Shown: positions 7,720-17,110, counted from the stretch's first letter. The stretch is 64,000 nt of DNA from Oscillospiraceae bacterium (GCA_015067995.1 SVLJ01000002.1:62001-126000), one strand, 5' to 3'. Notes: generated by a model not told the origin, from the letters alone. Numbers and translations are program-made.

Positions 7720-8865
7720 TTACAGGGCCACCACGTCGGCGAAAGCCTGAATGGCGGTACGGGCCTGACCGAAGTCGCGCATCTGCTGGTCGACGCCCAG
7801 CTTGATGTGGGGGATGCCGGCGGCATCCAGAGCCTTCTTCAGGTAGGGATACTCCATCTCCTCGGGGTCGCAGAACTGCTGCATGAACAGCACCAGACCC
7901 TGAGCGCCGGACTCCTTCACCAGGTTGGCAACGAACTCGCCGCGGCGATTCTCGTTGGACTTGGGATCGAACAGCAGGATGTCGTAATCCATGGCGGTGA
8001 ACTGCAGAGCCAGAGCACGGATGGGATCGGCCTCGTCCTCGGGAGCATCGGTGCGGAAGCTGCGGGTCTCGTGAGCAACGTCATCGGCAGCGATGGCAAT
8101 GTTGTTCTCCTCGAAGATCTGCAGCAGGGCGGGGTTGTCGCAGATGATGCCGCTGGTGACGATCTTGACGCCCTTCCAGTTGCACACGGGCAGAGCGGCC
8201 AGCTCGGCGTTCAGAGCGTTCAGCTTCTCGGTGTAGACGTCCTTCAGCATGAAGAAGCTTGCCTTCAGCACGGCGCTGCGCAGGGTGGGAGTCACCACGT
8301 CGCAGTGCTCGTTGGCCAGCTTGACGAACTCGCGGCGAGCGGCACGGCTGGCGTTGTAGACCTTGATGGCGTTCTGGATGGACTCGTTGCTGATCTCATG
8401 ACCGCAGATCTTCTCCAGATCCTTCTTCACGTTGTTGTACTGGTCAACGCAGAACTGGATGCCGAAGGGGGCAAAACGGTTCTGGGGATGAGCCAGGAAG
8501 ATGGTGGGGATCTTCTGACCGATGGACACGCGGAAGTTCTGGCTCATGGGGCGCAGAGTGTCGCAGATGGTGGGGGTAATCAGGCCGTCCAGCTCGTCCA
8601 TGGTGCCGTCCAGCAGCATCTCCAGAGCCAGCTGGGCGATGGTGCAGTAGAAGGTGGCACAGTACTCCTTGGCGCGGGAGATGGTCTTCTTGTTGCTGCC
8701 CCAGATGCCCATGGGCACCATGCCGGCGGCGTAGACCAGTTCTTCGGGAGCGTAGTAGGGCAGAACGCCGATGACCTTCTTGCCCTCAGCCTTGAAGGCA
8801 GCCAGCTGCTTCTTGGGGCTGTAAGCGATCTCCTGGAATTCTTTCAGCATGACTTCGATGCTCAT
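7720..8865 (-). CDS. hgdB: 2-hydroxyglutaryl-CoA dehydratase, beta subunit
   Basis: A 381-residue subunit of component D of (R)-2-hydroxyglutaryl-CoA dehydratase, which removes water by a radical mechanism to give glutaconyl-CoA. The sequence matches the HgdB/FldC-type family in length (about 380) and in its landmarks: YYAPEELVYAAGMVPMGIWG near the N-terminus, TICDTLRPM and FMQQFCDPEEMEYPYL. The cysteines in these segments (with Cys near AKEYCATFYC) are those expected to hold a [4Fe-4S] cluster. It is the last gene of the operon. Only three bases separate it from hgdA, and its ribosome site AAGGAGGG lies within the hgdA end. Confidence 0.93.
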   Translation of the reverse strand: MSIEVMLKEFQEIAYSPKKQLAAFKAEGKKVIGVLPYYAPEELVYAAGMVPMGIWGSNKKTISRAKEYCATFYCTIAQLALEMLLDGTMDELDGLITPTICDTLRPMSQNFRVSIGQKIPTIFLAHPQNRFAPFGIQFCVDQYNNVKKDLEKICGHEISNESIQNAIKVYNASRAARREFVKLANEHCDVVTPTLRSAVLKASFFMLKDVYTEKLNALNAELAALPVCNWKGVKIVTSGIICDNPALLQIFEENNIAIAADDVAHETRSFRTDAPEDEADPIRALALQFTAMDYDILLFDPKSNENRRGEFVANLVKESGAQGLVLFMQQFCDPEEMEYPYLKKALDAAGIPHIKLGVDQQMRDFGQARTAIQAFADVVAL

Positions 8866-8868
8866 CTC

Positions 8869-10308
8869 TTAGCCCTCCTTGTTCATGGCGTTCTGAGCCA
8901 TGGCTTCCACCAGGCCCTGGACGCGGGTCTCATACTGGGCAGCGTTGAAGTTGCGGGGGTCTGCCTGGTCACCGTCGAAGCCGGCGCAGGGGATGCCCAG
9001 GTCGGCAGTGAAGCGGCGCTGCATCTCGGCCATGTAGCCGGACCAGGGCTTGCAGGAACGGTTGTAGTGAACCAGCACGCCGTCAACCTTGTTGTCGCGG
9101 CAGATACCTTCACGCCAATCGACGCCCTGCTCGATACAGACGGAGTTGGGAGCCTTGTAGTAGGCGCGGGCCATGCCGTCCAGATCGTCATAGACGAAGC
9201 CGAAGGCGGGAGCGTACACGACTGCGGTGACGTTGACGCCGTTGGCCTTCAGGGGCTTGAACAGGTCAGGCAGCTTGGGCCAGCAGGGGATACCCTCGAA
9301 CATGACGCGATACTTCTCGGGGAAGGGAGTGGTGGTAGTGCCTTCTGCGATGGCCTTCTCCAGATCCTTCTCCAGCAGCTCGAAAGCCTCGGCTGCCTGC
9401 ACCTTGGCGCGGGCGGTGACGATATCGGCCATGTGGTTGAACAGGTCGAAGCCGGAGTAGGGAGCGGGCTTATACTGCAGATAGTCGCAAACACGCAGCC
9501 ATGCGCTGGCGGTGCGGTTGGCGTTGGCACAGGCCTGCTCGAACTTCTTCTCGTCGAACTTCTTGCCGGTGATCTCCTCCAGCTGCTTGATGGCAGCATC
9601 GAACTGACCACGGACATACGCCACGTTGGAGTCGTGGACCTCAACGGTGTTGTTGTAGGGAATGTCGATCATCACCAGGGGGATGTTGCACATACGGGCG
9701 ATGTTCTCATACCACTTGGTCATGCAGTTGCAGATGTTGTTGCAGCACAGCACGAAGTCGGGCTGGGGGATGCGCATCTGACGATAGGGCTTGATGGATT
9801 CCCAATACTTGTCCTTCAGGGGACCATCGGGCAGAGCCTCGATCTCGTGAATGTCAACGAGAACGGTGTAGGGCTGCTGGGTCTTGGGATCCTTCTTGGG
9901 CTTGCCTGTCTCGGGATCGATGACCACGTTGCCATCGGCGTCCTTCAGAGGCTTACCGCTCTTGGGGTCGATGATGTACTCCAGGGTCTCGGGGTCGAAC
10001 TTGCGGGCAGCGCGCTTGCCGGCGGCATAGGCCAGGCTGATACGGGCATAGCCGCAGATATCGTTATCATAGCCCAGATCCTCAGCAGCCTGGCACATGA
10101 TCTCGCCGTCACGGTTGGCGGCGATACCGGCAGCCTGGTTCTCGGGATACATAACATCCAGATCGAAGGCTGCGGCCAGCTCGCAGGGGAACTTGGAAGA
10201 GGACCAACCAACCAGCTTGCCTTCTGCCTTTGCCTTGCGGGCATCTGCGTGGACATCATCGACGACCTTACGCAGAGCAAGGACGCCGGGGCTTACTTCT
10301 TTAGCCAT
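8869..10308 (-). CDS. hgdA: 2-hydroxyglutaryl-CoA dehydratase, alpha subunit
   Basis: A 479-residue HgdA subunit (family about 477), the partner of the beta subunit in the iron-sulfur component D. Family landmarks include GWSSSKFPCELAAAFDLDVMYPENQAAG, CGYARISLAYAAG, DFVLCCNNICNCMTKWYENIA and the C-terminal GVLVHYNRSCKPWSGYMAEMQR, which carry the conserved cysteines. The start ATG 10308 has AAAAGGAGG seven bases upstream. It lies directly downstream of the activator gene hgdC, the usual order hgdC-hgdA-hgdB known from Acidaminococcus. Confidence 0.94.
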   Translation of the reverse strand: MAKEVSPGVLALRKVVDDVHADARKAKAEGKLVGWSSSKFPCELAAAFDLDVMYPENQAAGIAANRDGEIMCQAAEDLGYDNDICGYARISLAYAAGKRAARKFDPETLEYIIDPKSGKPLKDADGNVVIDPETGKPKKDPKTQQPYTVLVDIHEIEALPDGPLKDKYWESIKPYRQMRIPQPDFVLCCNNICNCMTKWYENIARMCNIPLVMIDIPYNNTVEVHDSNVAYVRGQFDAAIKQLEEITGKKFDEKKFEQACANANRTASAWLRVCDYLQYKPAPYSGFDLFNHMADIVTARAKVQAAEAFELLEKDLEKAIAEGTTTTPFPEKYRVMFEGIPCWPKLPDLFKPLKANGVNVTAVVYAPAFGFVYDDLDGMARAYYKAPNSVCIEQGVDWREGICRDNKVDGVLVHYNRSCKPWSGYMAEMQRRFTADLGIPCAGFDGDQADPRNFNAAQYETRVQGLVEAMAQNAMNKEG

Positions 10309-10350
10309 AGTAGTTTCCTCCTTTTAAATATTACATGGGGTAAAAGGCCA

Positions 10351-11148
10351 TCAGGCCTTGTTTTCCTTCTGGTACAGTCTGTAGGCGAAGACGGCTGCGC
10401 CGAGAGCGCCCACGTACTGGGTCAGGGGAGAGGTGAAGACTTCGTGCTCCAGCTGCTCCTCAAGAGCGCTGACAATGCCGGTGTTCTGTGCTACGCCGCC
10501 GGTCATAACCACCTTGTCCTGGATGCCCACGCGGTGGGCGAGGCCGGCTACGCGGCCGGCCACGGAGGTGTGGATGCCTTTGATGATGTCACGCTTGTCA
10601 GTGGCCTGAGCCAGCTGGCTGATGACCTCGCTCTCAGCAAAGACCGTGCAGGTGGAGCTGATGCCGACGTGCTTGGTGGACTGTGCGCTGAGAGCACCCA
10701 GATCCTCCACCTTGACCTCCAGAACGCGAGCCATCACGTCCAGGAAGCGGCCGGTACCGGCTGCACACTTGTCATTCATCTGGAAATTGATGAGGTTACC
10801 GTTTTCCACCCGGAGGATCTTGACGTCCTGACCGCCAATGTCGATGACGGTGCGAACGTCCGGGAACAGGAAATAGGCGCCCTGAGCGTGACAGCTCAGC
10901 TCACTCATCTGCTTGTCGGCCACGTGATCCAGAGAGTTGCGGCCGTAGCCGGTGGCCAGGACATAAGCCATATCGTCATGGGTCATGCCGGCGTTCTCCA
11001 GAACATCCTCAATGGCGCGCTGGGGACCGCTGGTACCGGCACCGACGCTGATGAGGGACTTGGCCGCGATCTCCGTGCCGTTTTTCAGGATCACGCACTT
11101 GGAGGCGGTGGAGCCGATGTCGATACCGAGGGTGTAAATATCCTTCAT
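10351..11148 (-). CDS. hgdC: 2-hydroxyglutaryl-CoA dehydratase activator (component A, archerase)
   Basis: A 265-residue ATPase of the BadF/BadG/HgdC family. It hydrolyses ATP to push a single electron into the dehydratase and is the oxygen-sensitive activator of the pathway. The ASKHA phosphate loop is [10 protein letters not shown] at 8-17 and a second one is DIGGQDVK. The two cysteines that bridge the homodimer [4Fe-4S] cluster are Cys128 ([13 protein letters not shown]) and Cys167 ([11 protein letters not shown]), matching the 127/166 pair known in the family. Start 11148 is preferred over an ATG 33 bases upstream because AAAGGAAC precedes it and the extension is unlike the family. Confidence 0.94.
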   Translation of the reverse strand: MKDIYTLGIDIGSTASKCVILKNGTEIAAKSLISVGAGTSGPQRAIEDVLENAGMTHDDMAYVLATGYGRNSLDHVADKQMSELSCHAQGAYFLFPDVRTVIDIGGQDVKILRVENGNLINFQMNDKCAAGTGRFLDVMARVLEVKVEDLGALSAQSTKHVGISSTCTVFAESEVISQLAQATDKRDIIKGIHTSVAGRVAGLAHRVGIQDKVVMTGGVAQNTGIVSALEEQLEHEVFTSPLTQYVGALGAAVFAYRLYQKENKA

Positions 11149-11175
11149 GTGGACAGTTCCTTTCGACGCTCTTCC

Positions 11176-11200
11176 GGGCACCGCCGGAAAGGCGGTGCCC
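11176..11200 (-). other. Intercistronic hairpin between gcdA and hgdC
   Basis: A 10-bp perfect stem (GGGCACCGCC/GGCGGTGCCC) with a five-base loop and no T-run on the minus strand. It is more likely an RNA processing or stability element than a terminator. Confidence 0.55.
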
Positions 11201-11214
11201 GAAAACGGAAAATA

Positions 11215-13005
11215 TTACTTCAGATTCAGGTTGTTGTAGTCGCGGATCACGCGGGGCAGCAGCATCTGATGGAAGGGGCAGATGCTCTTGGGATTCTGAT
11301 ATGCAGCATTGGCGAAAGCGACGATGTAGTTGCGCAGCTTGGGCATATCAACGACCTCGTCCACCATGCCGCTCTTGGCGCAGTAGGAGGGAACGGAGGT
11401 GTCGATGTAGTGCTGGATCAGCTTGTTCATCTTGTCGATGGTGCCCTGCAGATCCTTGCCCTCATCCTGCTCCTTTACCAGACGGCGGCTGTACATAGCG
11501 CCGGCTGCGGTCTTGCCGTACATAACGTTGATCTCGGTGGCAGCAGTGCCCAGAGAGAACACGTTGTTGTCATTGCCCTGGGGGCCACCCAGCACGTAGT
11601 GTGCAGCAGCAGTGCCCTTACGCAGGGTGATCTCCAGCATGGGCAGGCTGGTGGACTGGATGGAGTAGATCAGGCTCTGGCCCAGACCCAGCAGCTCGGC
11701 CTTCTCGGCCTCGTTGTCGACGTCGATACCGGTGGTATCCTGGATCCACAGCATGGGAACGCGGTCACGGTTACACAGGGTAACGAACTCGTTCATCTTG
11801 ATCAGGCCCTGACGATACAGCTTGCCGCCCATACCGATGGCTCCGGCACCGCGGTACTCGGGATAGTTGGGGAAGCCCTGCAGAGCCAGAACGCCCTGAC
11901 GGTTGGCAACCACGCCCACCAGCAGACCGTCGATCTTGGCAAGGCCGGTGATCATCTCGGGGCCATAGTTGGGCTTGTATTCCATGAACTCGCCGCCGTC
12001 CACCAGAGCCTTCAGCACGTTGTACATGTCGTAGGACTTACGGGTGTTGCGGGGAACGATATTGTACAGATCCTCGCCCTGCAGTGCGGGAGCCTTGGGA
12101 GTGTCAACACGGAAGAACTCCAGGTTGTAGCTGGGCAGGTAGTCCATGTACTTCTTGATGGCATCCAGAACGCCCAGCTCCTCGGCGTAGACCTCGCGGA
12201 AGAAGCCGGTCTCGTTGTAGTGGATGGAGACAGATCCGGGAGGATCGTTCTTCATCTTGCGGGTGGCGTCGATCATGCCCTGAGCGCCTTCGTCATCAAC
12301 GTAGGGCTTGGAGTCCATGCCGCCGACGATGCCGGCGCCGCCGACTGCCATGTTGCCGTCCTTGTGAGCCAGCAGGATGGTGGGGCTGATGGAGTGATAG
12401 CCGCCGCCGGCGGGGTTGGTGCCGTAGATGCCGACGATGACGGGCACGCCCATCTGGTTCAGCTCGGAGTTGCGATAGAAGGGAGTGCCGCCGCCGCGAC
12501 GGTTGGGATAGACCTTCTCCTGCTCGTCCAGCTTAACGCCGGAGCAGTTGAGGATGTACACCAGGGGGATGCCCAGCATCTTGGCGGTATCGCTGCCGCG
12601 CAGCAGGTTGTCAGCCTGACCGGCGACCCATGCGCCAGCCATCTTCTTGTTATCGGAAGCGATGATGACAGCCCACTTGCCGTTGATGCGGCCCAGGCCC
12701 TTCACCAGGCTGGTGCCCACGATGCCGATCTTCTCGTCCTTGTTGTCGGCGGGGTTGTACAGGGTGTTCAGGGGGCAGAAGCTGCCCTCGTCCACCAGAG
12801 ACAGCACGCGCTCCATGGCGGTGTACTGGCCCTTGGCATGGATCTTCTCATCAGGGACACCGGCGGACAGCATCTTGGCGACCTGCTCGTGCAGATCGGC
12901 CTCGATGCCCTTCAGCTCGGCGACGTTCTCAGCGTTGGGAGCGAAGGGAGAACCCTTCAGCACCTGCATGGACTGGAAATATCCAGGCATGGAATAATTG
13001 CCCAT
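11215..13005 (-). CDS. gcdA: Glutaconyl-CoA decarboxylase, alpha (carboxyltransferase) subunit
   Basis: A 596-residue carboxyltransferase (Acidaminococcus GcdA about 587) that moves the carboxyl group of glutaconyl-CoA to biotin on GcdC, leaving crotonyl-CoA. It has the two crotonase-like halves of the acyl-CoA carboxyltransferase fold. Visible landmarks are LVYILNCSGVKLDEQEKVYPNRRGGGTPF, GTNPAGGGYHS and GGAGIVGGMD in the first half, and RQGVLALQGFPNYPEYRGAGAIGMGGKLYRQG and WIQDTTGIDVD in the second. The start ATG 13005 follows AAAGGAG. Its position within the gct/hgd operon fixes the assignment over acetyl- or methylmalonyl-CoA carboxyltransferases. Confidence 0.94.
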   Translation of the reverse strand: MGNYSMPGYFQSMQVLKGSPFAPNAENVAELKGIEADLHEQVAKMLSAGVPDEKIHAKGQYTAMERVLSLVDEGSFCPLNTLYNPADNKDEKIGIVGTSLVKGLGRINGKWAVIIASDNKKMAGAWVAGQADNLLRGSDTAKMLGIPLVYILNCSGVKLDEQEKVYPNRRGGGTPFYRNSELNQMGVPVIVGIYGTNPAGGGYHSISPTILLAHKDGNMAVGGAGIVGGMDSKPYVDDEGAQGMIDATRKMKNDPPGSVSIHYNETGFFREVYAEELGVLDAIKKYMDYLPSYNLEFFRVDTPKAPALQGEDLYNIVPRNTRKSYDMYNVLKALVDGGEFMEYKPNYGPEMITGLAKIDGLLVGVVANRQGVLALQGFPNYPEYRGAGAIGMGGKLYRQGLIKMNEFVTLCNRDRVPMLWIQDTTGIDVDNEAEKAELLGLGQSLIYSIQSTSLPMLEITLRKGTAAAHYVLGGPQGNDNNVFSLGTAATEINVMYGKTAAGAMYSRRLVKEQDEGKDLQGTIDKMNKLIQHYIDTSVPSYCAKSGMVDEVVDMPKLRNYIVAFANAAYQNPKSICPFHQMLLPRVIRDYNNLNLK

Positions 13006-13057
13006 AGTTATAATCTCCTTTCAAATGTAGAGGGACGGCGTTATGCCGCGGGTAGAA

Positions 13058-13861
13058 TTAGTCCTTGGGAACCTTGATGAAGGCCTGGCCGGGGTCGATC
13101 TCTTCGCGGATGATCTTGATAATGTCGGGGGAGGGACCCTCGAACAGCTGGGCGCGGGAAATGTCCACTTCGAAACCGGTGTTCTCCTGAACCATCTCGG
13201 GAGAGGAGAACGGATAGTAGTATGCCAGATACATGCGCTTGGTCTCTTCGTCGAACTTCATGATACCCAGATCGGTAACGACCATCTGAGGACCACGGTT
13301 GCCGGGCAGGCCGACCTTCTCACGGCCGCCGGGGCCGTCCATCCAGCCGCAGGAGGTGATGTAGTCGATCTTCTCCATGAAGCGGCGCTTCTGATGCTGC
13401 ATCATGATGATGGTGTTGCAGTAGGTGGCAATGCCGTTGGCGCCGCCGGAACCGGTGAAACGGGTCTGAGGCTTGACATAGTCGCCCTTGCCATAGATGC
13501 AGGTGGAGTTGACGTTGCCGTAGGGGTCGATCTGGGCACCGCCGATGAAGGCGATCAGACGATCCTCGTTGTGCAGCCACTCGTTGGCCTCGAAGCCGAT
13601 GAAGCGGACGTTGGGCCACTGCACTGCGCAGTGAGCCATGAAGCGGTTGTCACCGACGGAGCGGGGAACCTCCACGGGGTCGCAGTCCATCAGGCCGCTC
13701 TCCACGATGGGATGGCAGGAAGGGCACACAACAGCCTTGGCCAGAGAAGCGCCGATCAGGGGCAGACCGGTACCGACGATAACGATCTGGTTTTCCTTGA
13801 TGTTCTTGGCGATGGCGTAAGCCTGCATTTCCTGTTTAGTATACTTGGTATAATCAGCCAT
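13058..13861 (-). CDS. gctB: Glutaconate CoA-transferase, subunit B
   Basis: A 267-residue subunit (family 266) of the family I CoA-transferase that loads CoA from acetyl-CoA or glutaconyl-CoA onto (R)-2-hydroxyglutarate. Landmarks are YAIAKNIKENQIVIVGTGLPLIGASLAKAV at the N-terminus, QIDPYGNVNSTCIYGKGDYVKPQTRFTGSGGANGIAT in the core, and a C-terminal YYPFSSPEMVQENTGF. In the Acidaminococcus enzyme the catalytic glutamate lies in subunit B. The gene follows gctA by 21 bases with its own GGGAGGT site, as expected for a stoichiometric pair. Confidence 0.93.
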   Translation of the reverse strand: MADYTKYTKQEMQAYAIAKNIKENQIVIVGTGLPLIGASLAKAVVCPSCHPIVESGLMDCDPVEVPRSVGDNRFMAHCAVQWPNVRFIGFEANEWLHNEDRLIAFIGGAQIDPYGNVNSTCIYGKGDYVKPQTRFTGSGGANGIATYCNTIIMMQHQKRRFMEKIDYITSCGWMDGPGGREKVGLPGNRGPQMVVTDLGIMKFDEETKRMYLAYYYPFSSPEMVQENTGFEVDISRAQLFEGPSPDIIKIIREEIDPGQAFIKVPKD

Positions 13862-13882
13862 TTCTAAATACCTCCCTGACTC

Positions 13883-14989
13883 TTACTTCTTCAGATGAGT
13901 GTTGGAATAGCCCAGATGGGGAGCGTTCTTCAGGCTCATCAGACGGGCGCCGCCGATCTTGTTCAGCATATCCTGATGATCCTTCACAGAGTAGACCCAC
14001 TTCTCCAGATAATCCTCGAAGGTCTGGGGGACAGCGGTGCCATCCTCGGCAGCCTTGGCAGCGGCAGCGGCCTTTTCGGCAGCCTCGGCCAGCTTGGCGT
14101 TGTCGGGAGCGGCGGCAGCAGCCTTGGCAGCCTTGGCAGCGGCCTTGGTCAGCTTGGCCACAGCGTCGGCAGCGTCGGCGTAGTTGGAGGCGCGGTCATA
14201 CTCACGCAGAGCGTTGGGGTCGTTGTCGTACAGGCCGTAGCACTGAGAGGGCCATGCACCGTAGGGAGCGTGGACAACAGCGCTGACGCACTCGCCGAAG
14301 ATACGGGTCAGAGTGGGATCGCGGCGGATGTACTCGTCGCTGACCAGTTCGTCGCAGGTGACGATGACCTTGCGGGCGGCAACAGCGATGTCAACATCGT
14401 GGAACTCATCGCCCAGGATGATGCAGGTGCCGTCGGGAGAGGCCTGCTGCACATGGATGATGGCGGTGTCCAGACGGGGAACGGGAACGGCCACGACCTT
14501 CTCACCGGGCTTGAAGGGGTTCTCCACCTCGACACACTTCAGGTTGTCCAGAGCGGGATCGGCAGCGCGCTGCTCCTCGCTGATGCCCCAGTACTTCATC
14601 AGACCGGAACCCTGCATCAGGCGGACGGGCAGATAGGGCAGACCCAGAGATGCGGCATGGAGCTGCAGCATCAGAACGTCCTGAGAATAGTCCTCATAGA
14701 TCAGCTTGCCCTCCTCGATGGCAGCGCGGAAGCGGCGGGAGACGTTGGTGTAGCCGGAGTTGGCGGTGTAGCAGTTAATGTAGTTCTTGACGCGGCCTGC
14801 GCCGATGAGCATATCCCAGTCGCCACCGGCGGGACCGGCCCAGACGGTGAAGTCCTTCTGACCCTGACGCAGGATCTCGCCCACAGCTGCGTAAGGCTTG
14901 CGGTTGGTGGTAAAGCCACCGAAGCAGATGGTGTCGCCGTTTTCGACATACTTTGCAACGGCGTCGTGCAGACTCATTACTTTGTTCAC
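13883..14989 (-). CDS. gctA: Glutaconate CoA-transferase, subunit A, with an Ala/Lys-rich insert
   Basis: Subunit A of glutaconate CoA-transferase. It starts at GTG 14989 behind AGGAGG. The first 270 residues follow the family closely (GDTICFGGFTTNRKPYAAVGEILRQG, GGDWDMLIGAGRVKNYINCYTANSG, PYGAWPSQCYGLYDNDP). The C-terminus also matches (DYLEKWVYSVKDHQDMLNKIGGARL). It has 368 residues against about 320 in Acidaminococcus. The excess is a low-complexity stretch at about 275-322, built of A, K, D and E in AKAAAKAAKAAAA-like runs, inserted just before the last conserved block. This could be a surface helix or an expanded loop, and its effect is unknown. The frame is intact and the partner gctB is normal. 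Confidence 0.92.
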   Translation of the reverse strand: MNKVMSLHDAVAKYVENGDTICFGGFTTNRKPYAAVGEILRQGQKDFTVWAGPAGGDWDMLIGAGRVKNYINCYTANSGYTNVSRRFRAAIEEGKLIYEDYSQDVLMLQLHAASLGLPYLPVRLMQGSGLMKYWGISEEQRAADPALDNLKCVEVENPFKPGEKVVAVPVPRLDTAIIHVQQASPDGTCIILGDEFHDVDIAVAARKVIVTCDELVSDEYIRRDPTLTRIFGECVSAVVHAPYGAWPSQCYGLYDNDPNALREYDRASNYADAADAVAKLTKAAAKAAKAAAAAPDNAKLAEAAEKAAAAAKAAEDGTAVPQTFEDYLEKWVYSVKDHQDMLNKIGGARLMSLKNAPHLGYSNTHLKK

Positions 14990-15055
14990 GTGAAAGCCTC
15001 CTGTAAAGTTTTACATTTTGTGCTTTTGGTTGACGGGGTTATAAACGACCAACAC

Positions 15056-15084
15056 CCGAGAGGGGCTTTTCTTGCCCCTCTCGG
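15056..15084 (-). other. Intercistronic hairpin between gcdB and gctA
   Basis: An 11-bp perfect stem (CCGAGAGGGGC/GCCCCTCTCGG) with a seven-base loop but no T-run on the minus strand. It separates the pump genes (gcdD, gcdC, gcdB) from the CoA-transferase/dehydratase genes and could tune their relative mRNA levels. Confidence 0.55.
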
Positions 15085-15098
15085 ATGGTAATCACAGT

Positions 15099-16286
15099 TT
15101 AGCCGAAGAAGATCAGGAAGAAACCTGCCGCCACGGCAGAGCCGATGACGCCGGCCACGTTGGGACCCATGGCGTGCATCAGCAGGAAGTTGGTGCGGTC
15201 ATACTGTGCGCCCACAGTCTGGGCGACACGTGCGGCCATGGGAACGGCAGACACGCCGGCAGAACCGATGAGGGGGTTGATCTTGCCCTTGGTGACGAAG
15301 CACAGGATCTTGCCGATGAGCAGGCCGCCAACGGTGGCGAAGCAGAAGGCGAACAGGCCCAGGGCGATGATGGCCAGGGTCTGGGGCTTCAGGAAGATCT
15401 CGCCGCGGGCGGTGGCACCAACGGACAGACCCAGCATGATGGTGCAGATGTTGCAGAATGCGTTCTGGGCAACGTCGGAGAGACGATCCACAACGCCGCA
15501 CTCGCGCATCAGGTTGCCCAGCATCAGCATGCCGATGAGGGGAGCGGTATCAGGCAGCAGCAGGGCGCAGACAGTGGCAACCACAACGGGGAAGACCACC
15601 TTCTCGGTCTTGCTGACGGGGCGCAGCTGCTGCATTTTGATCTTGCGCTCTTTCTCGGTGGTCAGGAGCTTCATGATGGGGGGCTGCACCAGGGGGATCA
15701 GGGCCATGTAGCTGTAAGCTGCCACGGCGATGGGAGCCACCAGATCGGGAGCCAGCTGGTTGGCGGTGTAGATAGCAGTGGGGCCGTCAGCGCCGCCGAT
15801 GACGCCGATGGCTGCGGCCTGCTGGGGAGTGAACAGATGCTCACCGCCGATGGTGATCATGTTGGCAACCATAAAGGCGATGTAGATGCCGAACTGAGCG
15901 CCTGCGCCCATCAGCAGAGAGATGGGGTTGGCGATCAGGGGACCGAAGTCCGTCATGGCGCCGACTGCCAGGAACATGATGCAGGGGAAGAAGCTGGACT
16001 TGACACCCATGTACATAACGCCCAGGATGCCGGCTTCATACCAGTGATCGATTTCATAGAAGTATTCGAAGGTGCCGCCCAGAGGCAGATTGGAAAGGAA
16101 GATGCCGAAGGCGATGGGCAGCAGCAGCAGGGGTTCAAACTTCTTGACGATGGCCATGTACAGCAGAACAAAGGAGATGAGGATCATCACGCCGTTCTGC
16201 CACATGGGAGCCTCGAGGCCGACGCCCAGCAGAGCTGCAAAGCCGGATTGGCTCAGCAACTGGCCTAAGATTTCCAGGAAATTCAA
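15099..16286 (-). CDS. gcdB: Glutaconyl-CoA decarboxylase, beta subunit (Na+-pumping carboxybiotin decarboxylase)
   Basis: A 395-residue membrane protein of the OadB/GcdB family. It decarboxylates carboxybiotin on GcdC and couples this to export of Na+. Landmarks are [33 protein letters not shown] in the first half, with the conserved Asp of the ion pathway, then [18 protein letters not shown] and [16 protein letters not shown] at the C-terminus. About nine to eleven membrane segments are visible. The start is TTG 16286, supported by AAGGAGGG nine bases upstream. It follows the biotin carrier gene directly, as in other decarboxylase pumps. Confidence 0.93.
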   Translation of the reverse strand: MNFLEILGQLLSQSGFAALLGVGLEAPMWQNGVMILISFVLLYMAIVKKFEPLLLLPIAFGIFLSNLPLGGTFEYFYEIDHWYEAGILGVMYMGVKSSFFPCIMFLAVGAMTDFGPLIANPISLLMGAGAQFGIYIAFMVANMITIGGEHLFTPQQAAAIGVIGGADGPTAIYTANQLAPDLVAPIAVAAYSYMALIPLVQPPIMKLLTTEKERKIKMQQLRPVSKTEKVVFPVVVATVCALLLPDTAPLIGMLMLGNLMRECGVVDRLSDVAQNAFCNICTIMLGLSVGATARGEIFLKPQTLAIIALGLFAFCFATVGGLLIGKILCFVTKGKINPLIGSAGVSAVPMAARVAQTVGAQYDRTNFLLMHAMGPNVAGVIGSAVAAGFFLIFFG

Positions 16287-16300
16287 GGTACAGTCCCTCC

Positions 16301-16741
16301 TTAGCCGATGACGGCGAGAGCCTGACCGGTGGTGACGGCGTCACCCTTCTTGACGTTGATGGCCTTGACGGTGCCGGCCACGTCGGCGACGACCTCGACT
16401 TCCATCTTCATGGCTTCCAGCATGATGATGCACTGACCGGCGGTCACAGCGGTGCCAACGGGAGCCTTGACATCCAGCACGGTGCCGGGCATGGGAGCGG
16501 TGACGGAAGACTCACCGGCAGCGGGGGCAGCAACGGGAGCAGCAGCGGGAGCAGGAGCGGCAACGGGGGCGGGAGCAGCAACGGGAGCGGCAGCGGGGGC
16601 AGCCACTACGGGAGCGGCAACGGGAGCGGGGGCTGCCACATAACCGCCGGCGATCTCTTCGCGGGTCATCTGATGGAAGGGAGAAACGCGCTCCACATCG
16701 ACTTCGTACTTCTTGCCGTTAACGGTAACATTGTATTTCAT
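16301..16741 (-). CDS. gcdC: Glutaconyl-CoA decarboxylase, gamma subunit (biotin carrier)
   Basis: A 146-residue biotin carrier protein. The N-terminal 35 residues ([18 protein letters not shown]) are typical of decarboxylase carriers. An Ala-Pro-Val linker at about 36-76, made of repeated APVAAP units, gives the swinging arm. The C-terminal lipoyl/biotinyl domain holds the biotin site EAMKM with the target Lys at 112. Carboxyl groups picked up at GcdA are carried to GcdB in the membrane. The linker length varies among species, so the repeat is not itself an anomaly. Confidence 0.94.
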   Translation of the reverse strand: MKYNVTVNGKKYEVDVERVSPFHQMTREEIAGGYVAAPAPVAAPVVAAPAAAPVAAPAPVAAPAPAAAPVAAPAAGESSVTAPMPGTVLDVKAPVGTAVTAGQCIIMLEAMKMEVEVVADVAGTVKAINVKKGDAVTTGQALAVIG

Positions 16742-16825
16742 GACACAAATCCTCCTGAATTTTTCACACTTTTTAATAATTTTAATGTGTTTCCTTTTGA
16801 TTACTGAACCGCAGAGCGGCAGCGC

Positions 16826-17110
16826 TCACACCTCGCGGATACCGGAGATGCTCAGCTCGCTGGGATCGGCGCCCAGCTCCTCACAAATGACGGACGTGAC
16901 GATAGCCACGATCTCGCTGTCATCCTTTTCGGGAACAGCGGGAGCGGCGGGAGCGGGAGCGGCCTTTTGCTTGCCGGCTGCTGCGCCCAGGGTCTTGGCA
17001 AAGACGGTAATGACCAGAGCCAGGAATACCAGGACCAGGAAAACGATCATGAATCCCATGGCAGATGCCAACAGAGCTTCACCCATTGTCATAGAGTTAC
17101 TTGTCCACAC
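16826..17110 (-). CDS. gcdD: Glutaconyl-CoA decarboxylase, delta subunit (OadG-like membrane anchor)
   Basis: A 94-residue OadG-type small subunit and first gene of the operon. It has a single N-terminal membrane helix (EALLASAMGFMIVFLVLVFLALVITVFA), an Ala-Pro linker and an acidic C-terminal tail ending ELSISGIREV. Such subunits hold the carboxyltransferase and carrier at the membrane-bound beta subunit. GTG 17110 is chosen because AAGGAGGT stands eight bases upstream; ATG 17092 is the alternative and would lie further from that site. Confidence 0.85.
   Translation of the reverse strand: MWTSNSMTMGEALLASAMGFMIVFLVLVFLALVITVFAKTLGAAAGKQKAAPAPAAPAVPEKDDSEIVAIVTSVICEELGADPSELSISGIREV

Noticed and set aside
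7807-13077. A 1756-codon open frame on the plus strand opposite the hydroxyglutarate operon
   Set aside because: It lies entirely antisense to well-supported genes (hgdB to gcdA) and its composition (runs of G, D, H, V, L) is that of a codon-bias shadow.
16500-16640. Short GC-rich repeats that look like a tandem repeat array
   Set aside because: They encode the Ala-Pro linker of the biotin carrier, as in other decarboxylases.
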